Notes: a model not told the origin generated them from the letters alone. DNA of 42,325 bases from an uncultured Clostridia bacterium (GCA_937981575.1 CALJNR010000010.1:1-42325), one strand, 5' to 3'; shown: positions 9,201-16,969, numbered from the stretch's first letter. Numbers and translations are program-made.

Positions 9201-9354
9201 TTTGGAAAATGCGATTTCGTGTCTTGTTGGTCTTCAGCAAAGCGGCAGATTAGTAGGTATTATTTCACATGTTCCTGAGCTTAAAGAAAGAATTGATGCC
9301 AGACTGGAGGTTAAAAGAGTGCAGCGAGGCAGCCAAGCTGTATTTAAATTATAA
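6223..9354 (+). CDS. sbcC: Exonuclease SbcC (Rad50-type ATPase subunit)
   Basis: ATPase and DNA-tethering subunit of SbcCD. The 1043-residue protein has the Walker A ITGDTGAGKTTIFDAINYA near residues 33-51, a Q-loop region QIVMIPQGEFKKLL, two long coiled coils rich in Lys/Glu/Ala/Gln, the zinc-hook motif CPVC (Cys522 and Cys525) at the apex, and the C-terminal signature LSGGESFKASLAMALGLAD with Walker B TMFVDEGFGTLD. Order and length are those of intact SbcC. It starts within the sbcD stop codon and ends before a terminator-like hairpin at 9460. Confidence 0.96.
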   Translation: MRPLRLVVEGFGTYLKRQDLDFTLLKDKNIFVITGDTGAGKTTIFDAINYALYGDASGKEREGISFRSDFARPDEPSSVELWFAIRDEVYYVKREPSYMEKKQRGEGEKEHKAYAELILPGGKVITGIKPVTLEIEKLLGINKDQFRQIVMIPQGEFKKLLTADSQEREKIFRKIFGTDIFERIQQRITTKANELDKEVKFKRNERDAKLKDFDCKETDEELYRMLQSGLINLEEVFKRAEAVIKEEVKVKEQVDKQMVEIEGVIEKLNKELVQGEAVNKKFEDRVRYEQNLKLLEDRIETYKEKRDRLGRARKALTLKGFEEKWAIKQKAFKMQDEALVKEKELSDKLQLQYHEVSLRFEAEKKKENEKKDLEKALHEAEKLIVKAKKYDSSKALVLTLQKEGDRLKQALMELNLYIEKSEQGIRQFDEALEQVAASEKEEVQLQGILKELNSQSDELSFLGQQVEKTQKEQEKHQQLIKKFEEADLHYETAKKKYEVAEDTFRKGQAGILAKALLDGTPCPVCGSLEHPSPAVLLDETINEEVVDKAKAAYEAQRLLREEYINKLTELNTNINSALAQSIRPLAEKLLQVQVIDSLQELYLKVTALISQNKELRGRQEERIKTLKESVGKKVHLLDQKAKLQENLVSAKEKAKTDSEAAAFKQEELSAAKEQLRMIEEEFEGKVKTGDELLEETRQIREKLEAYQAAYKRAEEAYTNLSKALSEAKGKVSSIEANLRLLTTERDEALQLFKDKTLTLGFADYKDYKACCMSEEEIDALDQNIQQFDANLEAGRKLHEKACLEVKDLVPVQLEDIKEKLKLYLEEKNKTIHRQQVLFARVQNNQKVLKEAKGLSDKIKTQEEKYRLIGDLAKVVKGDNEYKISFERYVLAAYFDDIVEASNVRFGKMTGGRFELLRKTQKGDARSQQGLDLEVMDNYTGKARPVDTLSGGESFKASLAMALGLADVVQSYAGGIQLDTMFVDEGFGTLDPESLENAISCLVGLQQSGRLVGIISHVPELKERIDARLEVKRVQRGSQAVFKL

Positions 9355-9459
9355 TCCATATGTTTTATAAACGGCATAGTTGGTATATAATGAAATAAGT
9401 TTAAGCGTCAAAAGAATTTAATCATAAAAATGTGACCTAAAAAGTATAATGACAGTAAT

Positions 9460-9484
9460 AAAGCGCCTTCGGGTGCTTTTTAGT
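9460..9484 (+). terminator. TTCG-tetraloop terminator between sbcC and the helicase gene
   Basis: AAAGCGCC, loop TTCG and GGTGCTTT pair over 8 positions with one G-T pair, followed by a T-rich run. It lies 105 bases after the sbcC stop but only about 30 bases before the helicase start. TATAAT hexamers at 9386 and 9445 are upstream of the hairpin, so a helicase transcript starting there would have to read through it. Confidence 0.7.
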
Positions 9485-9512
9485 TATTTTTTATTGTAAA
9501 GGAGATTACAAA

Positions 9513-12500
9513 GTGCCTATTACATTGCAAGATATCCTAGCTGAGGCAAGCAGCAGGTCAGTTTTTGAAAGGGGACAAAAGTACTACGCGAACGGTCATG
9601 TTGGAGAACTTGATGTAAAAGATGCCGAGGGTGAAATTCAAATTACAGCCGAGGTGGAAGGCCGTCAGGATAGTTATGAAGCTTATGTGATGCTGGATAA
9701 GAAAAACCGCCTGTTTTGTGATTGTGAATGCCCGGCTAATTATGAATATGAAGGAGCATGTAAACATGCCACAGCCCTTCTGCTTAAATATTATTATGAA
9801 GTGCAGGGGGTATCTGCGCCAGAGATGAGCAAGACTTTAGAAGATGACAGGTATTCTAAAAGTCTGCTGACTTACTATGAAGAGCAAATTATAAGAGAGG
9901 AGGAGCTTCAGCTTAGTGAGCATAAAAGTGTTAAGCTTTATCCTAAACTTATACAAGATTATCAAAATACCTTTTTGCTAGGAATGAGTGTAGGGGATAA
10001 AAAGTCTTATATTGTCAAAGATCTTTACGAGTTTGCAGAAAATATACTGCAGGGAAATCAGGTAACCTACGGAAAAAGTTTGGAGTTTATTCATGATATT
10101 GAAGCATTTGATGAAGGGTCAAGAGCACTTGCCCTATTCATTATGGATAAGACCGCAGAATATTTGGAAGTCCTTAGGCAGATTGGCATGTATAGAGGAT
10201 TTAATAAAAATGACCGCAAAACTATTCCCCTTGGCGGCAAGGCTTTTGATGAGTTTTTTGATTTGGCTGAGGGGATGGAAATAGACTTTCAAGAAGGCAG
10301 TTCACACTATAAGATAGTGTGCGTTAAGGGAGATCCCCATTTTACCTTGAAAGTAGATAAGGAAGGGGATTATTACCAGCTCACCACTTCTCTTAAAGAC
10401 TATAAGCCTATTCAATGCTCAAATCATAAATACCTTCTGATAGAGGATAAGCTATATCAGTTAAGCAGGGATTTTGGAAAAGATGTTTTTCCTGTTTTAG
10501 GTTATATTCATGAAAAAAGCAGCAAAAAAGAGAAAAGGAAGCTTCACTTTACAGATAAACTGATGAAGCGTTTTATGCTCTCGGCGCTTTCTAAGGTGGA
10601 AGGGCATCTGCCTGTTTTTATTGAAGAGACAATCAGGGAAGAAGTGGAACCTGTAAGAGCAGATATCAAAATTTATTTGGATATGGATGATGCCGGCACT
10701 GTTATTGGAGCTATTCAATTTCACTATGGGGACTTTTCTTTTAATCCTTATCAGAAGCAGACGGTGGAGATGCAGCAGCGTATCAGTCAGCTGGCTCGGG
10801 ATGTGCAGAAGGAACACCGTTTCAACAGTATTCTTAAAAACTATAACTTCAGATCCTATAAAGGGCAGATATACCTAGAGGAACAGGAAGATATCTATCA
10901 TTTTTTAAGAAAAGGAATAGAAGAACTGATTGTGATATGCGAGGTGCATGTTACAGACCGGCTGAAACAGGTAAAGGTTATAAGGCCTGAAATAGGGCAG
11001 CTTGGTATTCGAATCGAAAATAATATGCTTCATGTAGCACTGAAAGAAGTCAATATGCCGATGGATGAAATGCAGGAAATCCTAAGCGCTTACAAAACTA
11101 AACATAAATATTATCGTTTGAAAAATGGTTCTTTCATAGATGTAGAAGACCATGGCCTCAAAGAGTTAGTTAACATTATTGAGGGACTAGGGCTTTCTGA
11201 AGAAGCCCTCGAAAAAGGAGAAGCACAGCTTCCGAAATATCGGGCGCTATATTTAGATCAGCTGCTTCGGCAAAATGAAGAGATAGTCATAAACCGTGAT
11301 AAGTATTTTAAGCAGATCATAAGAGATTTTAAAAGTGTGGAGGACGCCGATTATGAGGTGCCTCAAGGGATAAAAGCGGTTTTAAGAAGCTATCAAAAAA
11401 GAGGGTTCAGGTGGCTGAAGACAATGGCGCACTATGGGTTTGGCGGTATTCTCGCAGATGATATGGGGCTTGGCAAAACCCTTCAGATCATTACGCTTAT
11501 TGCATCAGAGGCGGAAGGCTATTCAGAAATAGGTGAGGGGGCAGAAGCGCAAAGACTTAGGCCTTCTTTGGTAGTATGTCCCACTTCACTGACGCTTAAC
11601 TGGGAAAGTGAGATTAAAAAATTTGCCCCTCATCTTCAGGTGCTTGTTGTAACCGGAAACGCTGAAAACAGGAAGGCTCTTTTAGAAGAGATGGAAGGAT
11701 TTCAAATCGTTGTTACGTCTTATGAACTGCTTAAAAGGGATATTGAACTTTACGAAAGAATACACTTTAGATATTGTATTGCGGATGAGGCTCAGTATAT
11801 TAAAAATGCGGGAACGCTCAATGCCAAGGCGCTGAAGATGATAATAAGTGAAATAAGTTTTGCTTTAACAGGAACCCCAATTGAAAACTCTCTAGCTGAA
11901 CTTTGGAGTATTTTTGATTTTTGTATGCCAGGGTATCTGTTTAACTATAAGCAGTTTAAAGATAAATATGAAATGCCTGTCATCAAGGGAGAAGACATAG
12001 GTGCTGGTGACAGATTAAAGAAAATGGTTTCGCCCTTTATCCTAAGAAGGCTCAAAAAAGATGTACTAAAAGAGCTGCCGGATAAAACAGAAATGGTTAT
12101 TTATAATCATATGGAAGAAAGCCAAAGAAAGCTGTATCTTGCACACTTGGCAAAAGCTAAAGAAGAACTGAGTGAAGCAATAGGGCAGAAAGGTATGGCA
12201 AGAAGCCATATCAAAATATTAGCCCTGCTTACAAGGCTTCGGCAGCTTTGTAACCATCCGGCGCTTTATCTGGAGGATTACCATGAAAAGAGCGGTAAGC
12301 TGGAACAGTGTATGGAAATCGTTTATTCGAGCATAGAAGCTGGGCATAGAATTCTTCTTTTTTCACAGTTTACAACAATGCTGGATATTTTGGCAAAGGA
12401 ACTAACAGATCAAGGAATAGATTATTTTATGCTGACAGGGAAGACCAAGGCAGAGGCGCGTATGCAGCTTGTAGATGAGTTTAATATATCTAAGGTACCG

Positions 12501-12803
12501 ATCTTTTTAATTTCCCTTAAGGCTGGGGGAACAGGGCTGAACCTAACAGGGGCTGATGTTGTGATCCACTATGACCCTTGGTGGAATTTGTCCAGCCAAA
12601 ATCAAGCCACAGATCGTGCATACCGCATTGGACAAAAAAACAATGTGCAGGTGTTTCAGCTGATTACTAAGGATTCCATTGAAGAAAAGATCAAAGAGCT
12701 GCAGGATAAAAAGATAGGGCTAAGTGACAGTATTCTTCAGGAAGGGGAGACACTTATTTCAAAAATGAGTGAGGAAGAGATTAAGGGGCTATTTGAGCTT
12801 TAG
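9513..12803 (+). CDS. SNF2-family helicase with N-terminal SWIM zinc finger
   Basis: A 1096-residue Swi2/Snf2-type DNA translocase. The N-terminal SWIM finger has Cys71, Cys73, Cys83 and His85 (CECP...ACKHA), followed by about 500 residues typical of the bacterial SNF2-associated region. The motor carries ILADDMGLGKTLQ (about 644-656), IADEAQYIKN (DEAQ box near 755), LTGTPIENSLAELWSIFDF, and in the second lobe ILLFSQFTTMLD, SLKAGGTGLNLTGAD and QATDRAYRIGQ. The start is GTG 9513 with AAAGGAG 9 bases upstream. The family remodels protein-DNA or RNA polymerase complexes; the exact target is unknown. Placement after sbcDC fits a DNA-maintenance role. Confidence 0.93.
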   Translation: MPITLQDILAEASSRSVFERGQKYYANGHVGELDVKDAEGEIQITAEVEGRQDSYEAYVMLDKKNRLFCDCECPANYEYEGACKHATALLLKYYYEVQGVSAPEMSKTLEDDRYSKSLLTYYEEQIIREEELQLSEHKSVKLYPKLIQDYQNTFLLGMSVGDKKSYIVKDLYEFAENILQGNQVTYGKSLEFIHDIEAFDEGSRALALFIMDKTAEYLEVLRQIGMYRGFNKNDRKTIPLGGKAFDEFFDLAEGMEIDFQEGSSHYKIVCVKGDPHFTLKVDKEGDYYQLTTSLKDYKPIQCSNHKYLLIEDKLYQLSRDFGKDVFPVLGYIHEKSSKKEKRKLHFTDKLMKRFMLSALSKVEGHLPVFIEETIREEVEPVRADIKIYLDMDDAGTVIGAIQFHYGDFSFNPYQKQTVEMQQRISQLARDVQKEHRFNSILKNYNFRSYKGQIYLEEQEDIYHFLRKGIEELIVICEVHVTDRLKQVKVIRPEIGQLGIRIENNMLHVALKEVNMPMDEMQEILSAYKTKHKYYRLKNGSFIDVEDHGLKELVNIIEGLGLSEEALEKGEAQLPKYRALYLDQLLRQNEEIVINRDKYFKQIIRDFKSVEDADYEVPQGIKAVLRSYQKRGFRWLKTMAHYGFGGILADDMGLGKTLQIITLIASEAEGYSEIGEGAEAQRLRPSLVVCPTSLTLNWESEIKKFAPHLQVLVVTGNAENRKALLEEMEGFQIVVTSYELLKRDIELYERIHFRYCIADEAQYIKNAGTLNAKALKMIISEISFALTGTPIENSLAELWSIFDFCMPGYLFNYKQFKDKYEMPVIKGEDIGAGDRLKKMVSPFILRRLKKDVLKELPDKTEMVIYNHMEESQRKLYLAHLAKAKEELSEAIGQKGMARSHIKILALLTRLRQLCNHPALYLEDYHEKSGKLEQCMEIVYSSIEAGHRILLFSQFTTMLDILAKELTDQGIDYFMLTGKTKAEARMQLVDEFNISKVPIFLISLKAGGTGLNLTGADVVIHYDPWWNLSSQNQATDRAYRIGQKNNVQVFQLITKDSIEEKIKELQDKKIGLSDSILQEGETLISKMSEEEIKGLFEL

Positions 12804-12821
12804 ATATAGGAGATTTATTTT
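12793..12821 (+). promoter_or_regulatory. Candidate promoter of the structured RNA
   Basis: TTGAGC (12793-12798), a 17-base spacer and TATTTT (12816-12821) would start transcription near the GGGG at about 12828-12832, just before the 5' arm of the RNA's closing helix. The -35 lies inside the end of the helicase gene. Confidence 0.4.
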
Positions 12822-12828
12822 ATTGAAT

Positions 12829-13037
12829 GGGGCCGCAAGTGATTTTGGTATTCTTCAGGGACTCGATTCCATCATTCTAAAAATCTAAGCCGTCTATTTA
12901 AATGAACGGTCGAAACTCGCCCATGAGAACGGCACTCATGGACTCAGACAGTCTCCCTAAAAGCCATTTAAGTAGACAACAAAGATTTTATTCACGAATT
13001 ATTCCATAGGTCCCTTCCGAATATCAAAATCACTTGC
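12829..13037 (+). ncRNA. Highly structured ~205-nt RNA, candidate raiA-motif RNA
   Basis: No protein is encoded here, but nested complementary segments build a long rod. GCAAGTGATTTTGGTATTC (12835-12853) pairs with 13019-13037 over 19 positions with one G-U pair. AGGGAC (12857-12862) pairs with GTCCCT (13010-13015). AAAATCT (12880-12886) pairs with AGATTTT (12983-12989). GTCTATTTAAATG (12892-12904) pairs with 12965-12977 over 13 positions with one U-G pair. Inside lie hairpins CCATGAG/CTCATGG (12921-12941) and GACT/AGTC near 12941-12955. G-U pairs inside long helices argue for RNA rather than a DNA palindrome. Size, 5'-3' closing helix and clostridial host fit the raiA-motif class. That family name is from memory and not proven, and 6S-like RNA is a less likely alternative because the top is branched. 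Confidence 0.6.
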
Positions 13038-13346
13038 TATGTATTGATATCATAGATAAAAAATACATTAATAGAAAAAATAAATGAAAAATCTGTAGGG
13101 TTTAATATCTAAAGCTATGTGATGGCAGATGATTAAATGAAGGAAGATAAAAGGAAAAGCTTAAGTGGCAGCCTTATGCTGTTTTTGGAGAAGATAGGGG
13201 CAGTATGAATAAAGAATATTTTACATGAATGTTTCGAGTCATTATGTGAGTTAAAGTATTAGAAGGATTATATAAAAAGATATAGGGATTAAAGTTATAT
13301 GAGTATCTTGCGATATACATTTAATAGATTTTATACGGAGGGATAA
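13038..13346. other. Intergenic stretch without recognisable gene
   Basis: AT-rich DNA of about 310 bases between the structured RNA and the HD-domain gene. It starts with a weak hairpin (CTATG/CATAG at 13037-13055) lacking a T run. Only very short frames occur (a 23-codon frame near 13138 and a 15-codon frame at 13300), neither with a convincing ribosome binding site. Nothing else supportable was seen. Confidence 0.6.
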
Positions 13347-13913
13347 ATGATGAGTGAAAAGTTGGAGAGAGAAAAGGCTTGGGAGCTGCTTACGGAGTAT
13401 AATAAAAGTGAGGCGCTTCTAAAACATGGTTTAGCTGTGGAGGGAGTGATGAGGCACTTTGCAAGGCTATATGGAGAAGATGAAGAGGTTTGGGGTGTCA
13501 TTGGACTTATTCATGACCTGGATTATGAAATGTATCCTGATGAGCACTGCGTAAAATCTCAGGAGCTTATGAGAAAGCATGGGGTGCCTGAAAGTTATGT
13601 AAGAGCTGCTGCTTCGCATGGCTATGGCATTGTTGTAGACATTAAGCCTGAGACAAATGCAGAGAAGGTGCTTTATACGATTGATGAGCTTACAGGACTT
13701 GTGGCAGCTTCGGCACTGATGAGGCCTTCGAAGAGCGTGATGGATTTAGAGCTTAAATCTGTTAAAAAGAAATTTAAAACCGCGAGTTTTGCAGCAGGTG
13801 TAGACAGGCAGGTTATTTTAAATGGCTGTGAAATGCTAGGAAGAACTTTGGAGGATGTGATTGAACATACGATTCTTGGTATGAGAGAAGTTCACGAAGC
13901 GATTGGTTTATAA
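13347..13913 (+). CDS. HD-domain phosphohydrolase
   Basis: A 188-residue cytosolic protein of the HD superfamily of metal-dependent phosphohydrolases. Conserved features are the first His in KHGLAVEGVMRHFA, the HD pair in GLIHDLDYEMYPDEHC, the later His in AAASHGYG and the Asp in YTIDELTGLVAA. GGAGG (13338-13342) serves either ATG 13347 or the adjacent ATG 13350. The natural substrate is unknown; single-domain HD proteins of this size are often annotated only as hydrolases. No operon partner: the next gene is on the opposite strand beyond a DnaA-box cluster. Confidence 0.85.
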   Translation: MMSEKLEREKAWELLTEYNKSEALLKHGLAVEGVMRHFARLYGEDEEVWGVIGLIHDLDYEMYPDEHCVKSQELMRKHGVPESYVRAAASHGYGIVVDIKPETNAEKVLYTIDELTGLVAASALMRPSKSVMDLELKSVKKKFKTASFAAGVDRQVILNGCEMLGRTLEDVIEHTILGMREVHEAIGL

Positions 13914-13915
13914 AT

Positions 13916-14022
13916 TTATCCACAAAAAAATGAGTTATACACCGTTTTGTGTGGGAAATCTGTGGGTAACCCGTTGATTTCTTGTGAAAACTGTGGATAT
14001 CTCATTTTTTAACTTATACACA
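13916..14022. promoter_or_regulatory. DnaA-box cluster I
   Basis: Right after the HD gene lie TTATCCACA (13916-13924, perfect consensus), TTATACACC (13935-13943, one mismatch to TTWTNCACA), TGTGGGTAA (13961-13969, reverse strand, one mismatch), TGTGGATAT (13992-14000, reverse strand, one mismatch) and TTATACACA (14014-14022, fits TTWTNCACA). Five sites in 107 bases is far above chance even in AT-rich DNA. No dnaA, dnaN or rpmH is nearby, so this is more likely a DnaA-binding or titration region than the chromosomal origin. Confidence 0.6.
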
Positions 14023-14101
14023 ACTTTGTTCTAAAATCTTATTTTCCATGTATTATCTTAGGCTTAATAGGGGAATATTTATGCATTAATCACTATGCAG
14101 C

Positions 14102-15121
14102 TTATGTAACTGGTTTAGTTTTTTTGAGCTGACAGCAGGCTGCGCCTATCAACATTGTTAGACTGAATGTAAGCATAGACCCTAAAAGGCCGGAGGCACT
14201 TGTACCTAGGGTTTCGCTAAGGGCATAGGGGATAAGGCTGTTAGCTGAAGGCTTAAAGCTGTAGTCGGGCAGAACGGCCAATTGATCTTGAAGCATCTGG
14301 GCTTTAGTATGCAGGGCATTGTCAGCCACGAGACCTTGGCTGTTGGTTATTTTAGCGACAGACCATTCAAGGCCATCGGGGGCCGAAGAGGAAAACAAAG
14401 AGAAAATGCCGCCAATTATAAGGATGCAGATCAGAAAGCAGGTAGTAAGCTTTCTCGTTATAGGCTTAGGTAAATAAGCTGGATGGTTATAATCAGGCTT
14501 AGGGTATGCTTTATAAAAGAGGGTTAATACACCAGCAGTAATAAGTCCTTCGAGTAGGCCGATAGCAAGATGGATAGGCTGCATGGCCATAAAGAACTGC
14601 CCAAAAGACAAGGCTGATTTATGAGAGAGAAGTGTTTGTATAACGACACTGAAGGCTCCAAGCTGAAGGCCAAGGACAGAAGAAAGCATACTGCCGATAA
14701 AGATGTTCTTTTTTGAAAAGCCTTTCTTGAGGATTGGCTTGTAGATAAACGGATAAGCTATAAAACACGTATAAAAAGCTAGATTAAAGACATTACAGCC
14801 ATAAGCAAGAAGGCCTCCGTCTGCAAAAAACACTGCTTGTGTAAGCAAAATGGCTGCCATTGTCAAAAAGCCTGCATAAGGCCCAAGCAGGGCGGCAAGC
14901 AGCATGCCTCCTCCAAGATGACCACTGGCACCCGTTCCAGGAATAACAAAATTAATCATTTGGGCTGCAAAGACGAACGCGCCTGCTAGGCCCATAAGAG
15001 GCAGTTTAGATTTAAATGCTTCTTTTTCGATTTTTCCGGCAGAATAGGCCATAATACTTCCAGATGCAGCAAGCATAGCCCCGCCAACAATAGGGGAAAT
15101 AAGTGCATCAACCATGTGCAT
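14102..15121 (-). CDS. cbiM: CbiM/NikM-type ECF transporter substrate-binding permease with fused PDGLE (CbiN-like) C-terminus
   Basis: A 339-residue membrane protein that binds Co2+ or Ni2+ for energy-coupling-factor uptake. The N-terminus MHMVDALISPIVGGAM places His2 and the following region for metal binding, as in CbiM/NikM. GTGASGHLGGGMLLAALLGPYAG is a conserved core stretch. After about 215 residues with six or seven membrane segments comes a CbiN/NikL-like part with PDGLEWSV and a final membrane helix. The RBS AAAGGAG precedes the ATG. Neither CbiQ (T subunit) nor CbiO (ATPase) is adjacent, so they must be encoded elsewhere. Cobalt or nickel cannot be decided from sequence. A truncated relic of this gene lies at 25115-25285. 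Confidence 0.88.
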   Translation of the reverse strand: MHMVDALISPIVGGAMLAASGSIMAYSAGKIEKEAFKSKLPLMGLAGAFVFAAQMINFVIPGTGASGHLGGGMLLAALLGPYAGFLTMAAILLTQAVFFADGGLLAYGCNVFNLAFYTCFIAYPFIYKPILKKGFSKKNIFIGSMLSSVLGLQLGAFSVVIQTLLSHKSALSFGQFFMAMQPIHLAIGLLEGLITAGVLTLFYKAYPKPDYNHPAYLPKPITRKLTTCFLICILIIGGIFSLFSSSAPDGLEWSVAKITNSQGLVADNALHTKAQMLQDQLAVLPDYSFKPSANSLIPYALSETLGTSASGLLGSMLTFSLTMLIGAACCQLKKTKPVT

Positions 15122-15147
15122 AAATAATCAGCTCCTTTAATAGATAC

Positions 15148-15179
15148 ATACTTTTAAAGTATATTAGCTTACAATTATA
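15148..15179 (-). promoter_or_regulatory. Promoter -10 and palindromic operator candidate of cbiM
   Basis: On the minus strand a TATAAT (15174-15179 on plus as ATTATA) is followed downstream by the perfect palindrome ATACTTTTAAAGTAT (15148-15162), which would cover the first transcribed bases. This is a good position for repression, possibly by a metal sensor. The -35 is weak. Confidence 0.4.
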
Positions 15180-15244
15180 ATTATGTACTCTATGTATGCA
15201 GAAATAAAGCAGCGTTGTAGTAATGTATACAAAACGACAAAATA

Positions 15245-15315
15245 TGTGCATAACTAGACATAAATGTGAATAAGGTGTGGATAAACAGTAATAAATCATT
15301 AAAAACTGTGGATAA
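15245..15315 (-). promoter_or_regulatory. DnaA-box cluster II
   Basis: Four sites on the same strand all match TTWTNCACA when read on the minus strand: 15245-15253 (TTATGCACA), 15265-15273 (TTATTCACA), 15276-15284 (TTATCCACA, perfect) and 15307-15315 (TTATCCACA, perfect). They sit in the 350-base gap between cbiM and the next gene. Together with cluster I this brackets cbiM on both sides. DnaA binding is inferred from the consensus. Confidence 0.65.
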
Positions 15316-15409
15316 CATATTTGATAGGTTTTTAAAAGTGACACCTATAAGTCAGTTTAGAAATAATAAAAAAAGATTTTGTCAGTTTATGAAAAATACA
15401 ATGTAAAAG

Positions 15410-15438
15410 TTTAAAAGATAGAAAAACTAAGTTATAAT
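15410..15438 (+). promoter_or_regulatory. Promoter candidate of the small unknown gene
   Basis: TTTAAA (15410-15415), a 17-base spacer and a perfect TATAAT (15433-15438) lie 34 bases before the ATG at 15472. The -35 is a poor match. Confidence 0.5.
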
Positions 15439-15471
15439 AGAATAAGGCAAGTTAGTTTGAGGAGGGATATA

Positions 15472-15717
15472 ATGCTTATTTTAAAAGAAAGAGTACTTTA
15501 TCAAGCGGTAAAGCTTTATATTGAATATACTCAAAAAGGGGATATTACACTTTATACATTAGTTATTGATACGCAAGGTGGAGAGAAAGTTAACGTATAT
15601 GCTCATGATTCCAAAAAGGTAATGGATTTTATATTTGATTCTATCGTTGCAGAATTAAATAATAATCCGAATAAAGTTGTAGATCTTAACTATATTATCA
15701 AAATGGCATATGAATAA
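15472..15717 (+). CDS. Small hypothetical protein, 81 residues
   Basis: I do not recognise this protein. It is a soluble alpha/beta-looking polypeptide without signal peptide, membrane segment or metal motif; the sequence alternates hydrophobic strands (ITLYTLVIDT, KVNVYAH) and a helix (KVMDFIFDSIVAELNN). ATG 15472 is chosen over the in-frame TTG at 15457 because AGGAGG (15460-15465) stands just ahead of it. It has its own promoter and terminator, so it is a single-gene unit. It was lost in the decayed copy of this region at 25.3 kb. Confidence 0.75.
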   Translation: MLILKERVLYQAVKLYIEYTQKGDITLYTLVIDTQGGEKVNVYAHDSKKVMDFIFDSIVAELNNNPNKVVDLNYIIKMAYE

Positions 15718-15718
15718 T

Positions 15719-15768
15719 AAAAACTCCTTTAGGTCTCTTAGTTAGAAAACGCCTAAGGGAGTTTTTTA
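15719..15768 (+). terminator. Terminator after the small unknown gene
   Basis: AAAACTCCTTTAGG and CCTAAGGGAGTTTT pair over 14 positions with one mismatch or wobble, then TTTTTT. Confidence 0.8.
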
Positions 15769-15895
15769 TTGGCACTTTTAGGACAAAATATGATAAAATA
15801 AATGTGTTTTAAAGCGTTTATTAAGGACACAATAGGGTAAAAGCGTTAAAGAAAATTGTGAATAGCTTATGCTAATAAACGATCGGGAGGAAGCC

Positions 15896-16969
15896 ATGCT
15901 AACGGATTATACTAAGAAGGAGCTCGAAGAGCTTGCTAGGATATATAGGTTTCAAGGAGCCTATAAGCTAAAAAAAGGGGAACTTATCGAGGCTTTGACA
16001 GAATTTATACCACTTCATATAGAAGAGGTCATAACGATGTTAGATCCAAAAGTCATTGAAAGTTTTGAAGGGCTCATGAAAAAAGAGGTTTCTGTTCATC
16101 AAGGAGAAGATATAATAGACTATATTGATCTTTTGCAGCTAAGCCTTGCAGATTTTGAACCTTTAAAAGAAGGCGGGAAGGTAACCGTTCCAGATTCTAT
16201 CAAAAAGGCCTACAACAAGTTAGATAAGAAAGCTGTGAAAGTAAAGGCGGCAGTTTATGATGAAATAAGAACCCATTGCTCCGGGATTCTTAACTTGTAT
16301 GGTGTTGTTGAAACAGATTGGCTGTGCCAATTGTTTAATAGGTACCATGAAAAACAGCTCAGCGAGGCGGAAGTGCTGGACTTTATCAGCAAAGATAGGA
16401 AACTTTCCGCAATGACTCAAATAGTTGGCTCCTATGTTGCCCATGAAACGGTTTGGAGTTTAGAAGAAGAAAATTTCTTTCATTTTATAGAGTTAACAAA
16501 GGACAAGCCTTACTACGTGCCAACTAAGGAATACATTAAACTGATGAGTGATGAAGAGTATTATGATAATACGCTTCAAGTGCAGAAGTTAAAGAGCTAT
16601 CTATGGAAGAAGCTCTCAAAGGATGAAGAGCTTATTGAAGAGGCAGTCATTACAGTAGTTATGTTCTCAAAGATGGATTGTGAACGTACAGGGGACATCA
16701 TATCCATGATACTGGATGAATGGCATGCTTTGGGAATTGAGATTCGGGATCTTAATGAAGCCAACGAAGCGGTTAAACATATTGTAGATGTGATGAACAC
16801 AACTAGAAAATGGGTTAACAGAGGCTATACACCTGAAGAGTTAAGTCTCAGGAACTTAGAAGGTACTCAAAGGCCGAAGGCTAAAGTAAGCAAGCTGGAT
16901 ATAGGCAGAAATGAGCCTTGTCACTGCGGCAGCGGCAAAAAGTACAAAAAATGCTGTGGTAAACGCTAG
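15896..16969 (+). CDS. SEC-C zinc-motif protein with N-terminal Rho-N/SAP-like helix pair
   Basis: A 357-residue cytosolic protein. It begins LTDYTKKELEELARIY followed by LKKGELIEALTEFI, the look of a Rho N-terminal or SAP-like nucleic-acid-binding helix pair, then about 280 helical residues without recognised motifs. It ends in a SEC-C zinc motif ([19 protein letters not shown]), which in SecA and other proteins binds zinc and can contact the ribosome or partners. ATG 15896 is chosen since GGGAGG (15885-15890) is 5 bases upstream; an earlier ATG at 15869 lacks such a site. Function unknown. A nonsense-bearing relic of its last ~65 codons is at 25304-25510. Confidence 0.82.
   Translation: MLTDYTKKELEELARIYRFQGAYKLKKGELIEALTEFIPLHIEEVITMLDPKVIESFEGLMKKEVSVHQGEDIIDYIDLLQLSLADFEPLKEGGKVTVPDSIKKAYNKLDKKAVKVKAAVYDEIRTHCSGILNLYGVVETDWLCQLFNRYHEKQLSEAEVLDFISKDRKLSAMTQIVGSYVAHETVWSLEEENFFHFIELTKDKPYYVPTKEYIKLMSDEEYYDNTLQVQKLKSYLWKKLSKDEELIEEAVITVVMFSKMDCERTGDIISMILDEWHALGIEIRDLNEANEAVKHIVDVMNTTRKWVNRGYTPEELSLRNLEGTQRPKAKVSKLDIGRNEPCHCGSGKKYKKCCGKR

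Noticed and set aside
12829..13037. 6S RNA or a transposable palindrome
   Set aside because: The distal end is branched into separate hairpins rather than one rod with a central bubble, and nested helices with G-U pairs speak for RNA structure rather than terminal inverted repeats.
13138..13345. Tiny frames of 23 and 15 codons before the HD gene
   Set aside because: Too short, no convincing ribosome binding site, no similarity to anything seen.
13916..15315. Chromosomal replication origin (oriC)
   Set aside because: DnaA-box clusters are present, but dnaA, dnaN, rpmH, recF and gyr genes are absent and no clear AT-rich unwinding element with trio motifs was recognised.
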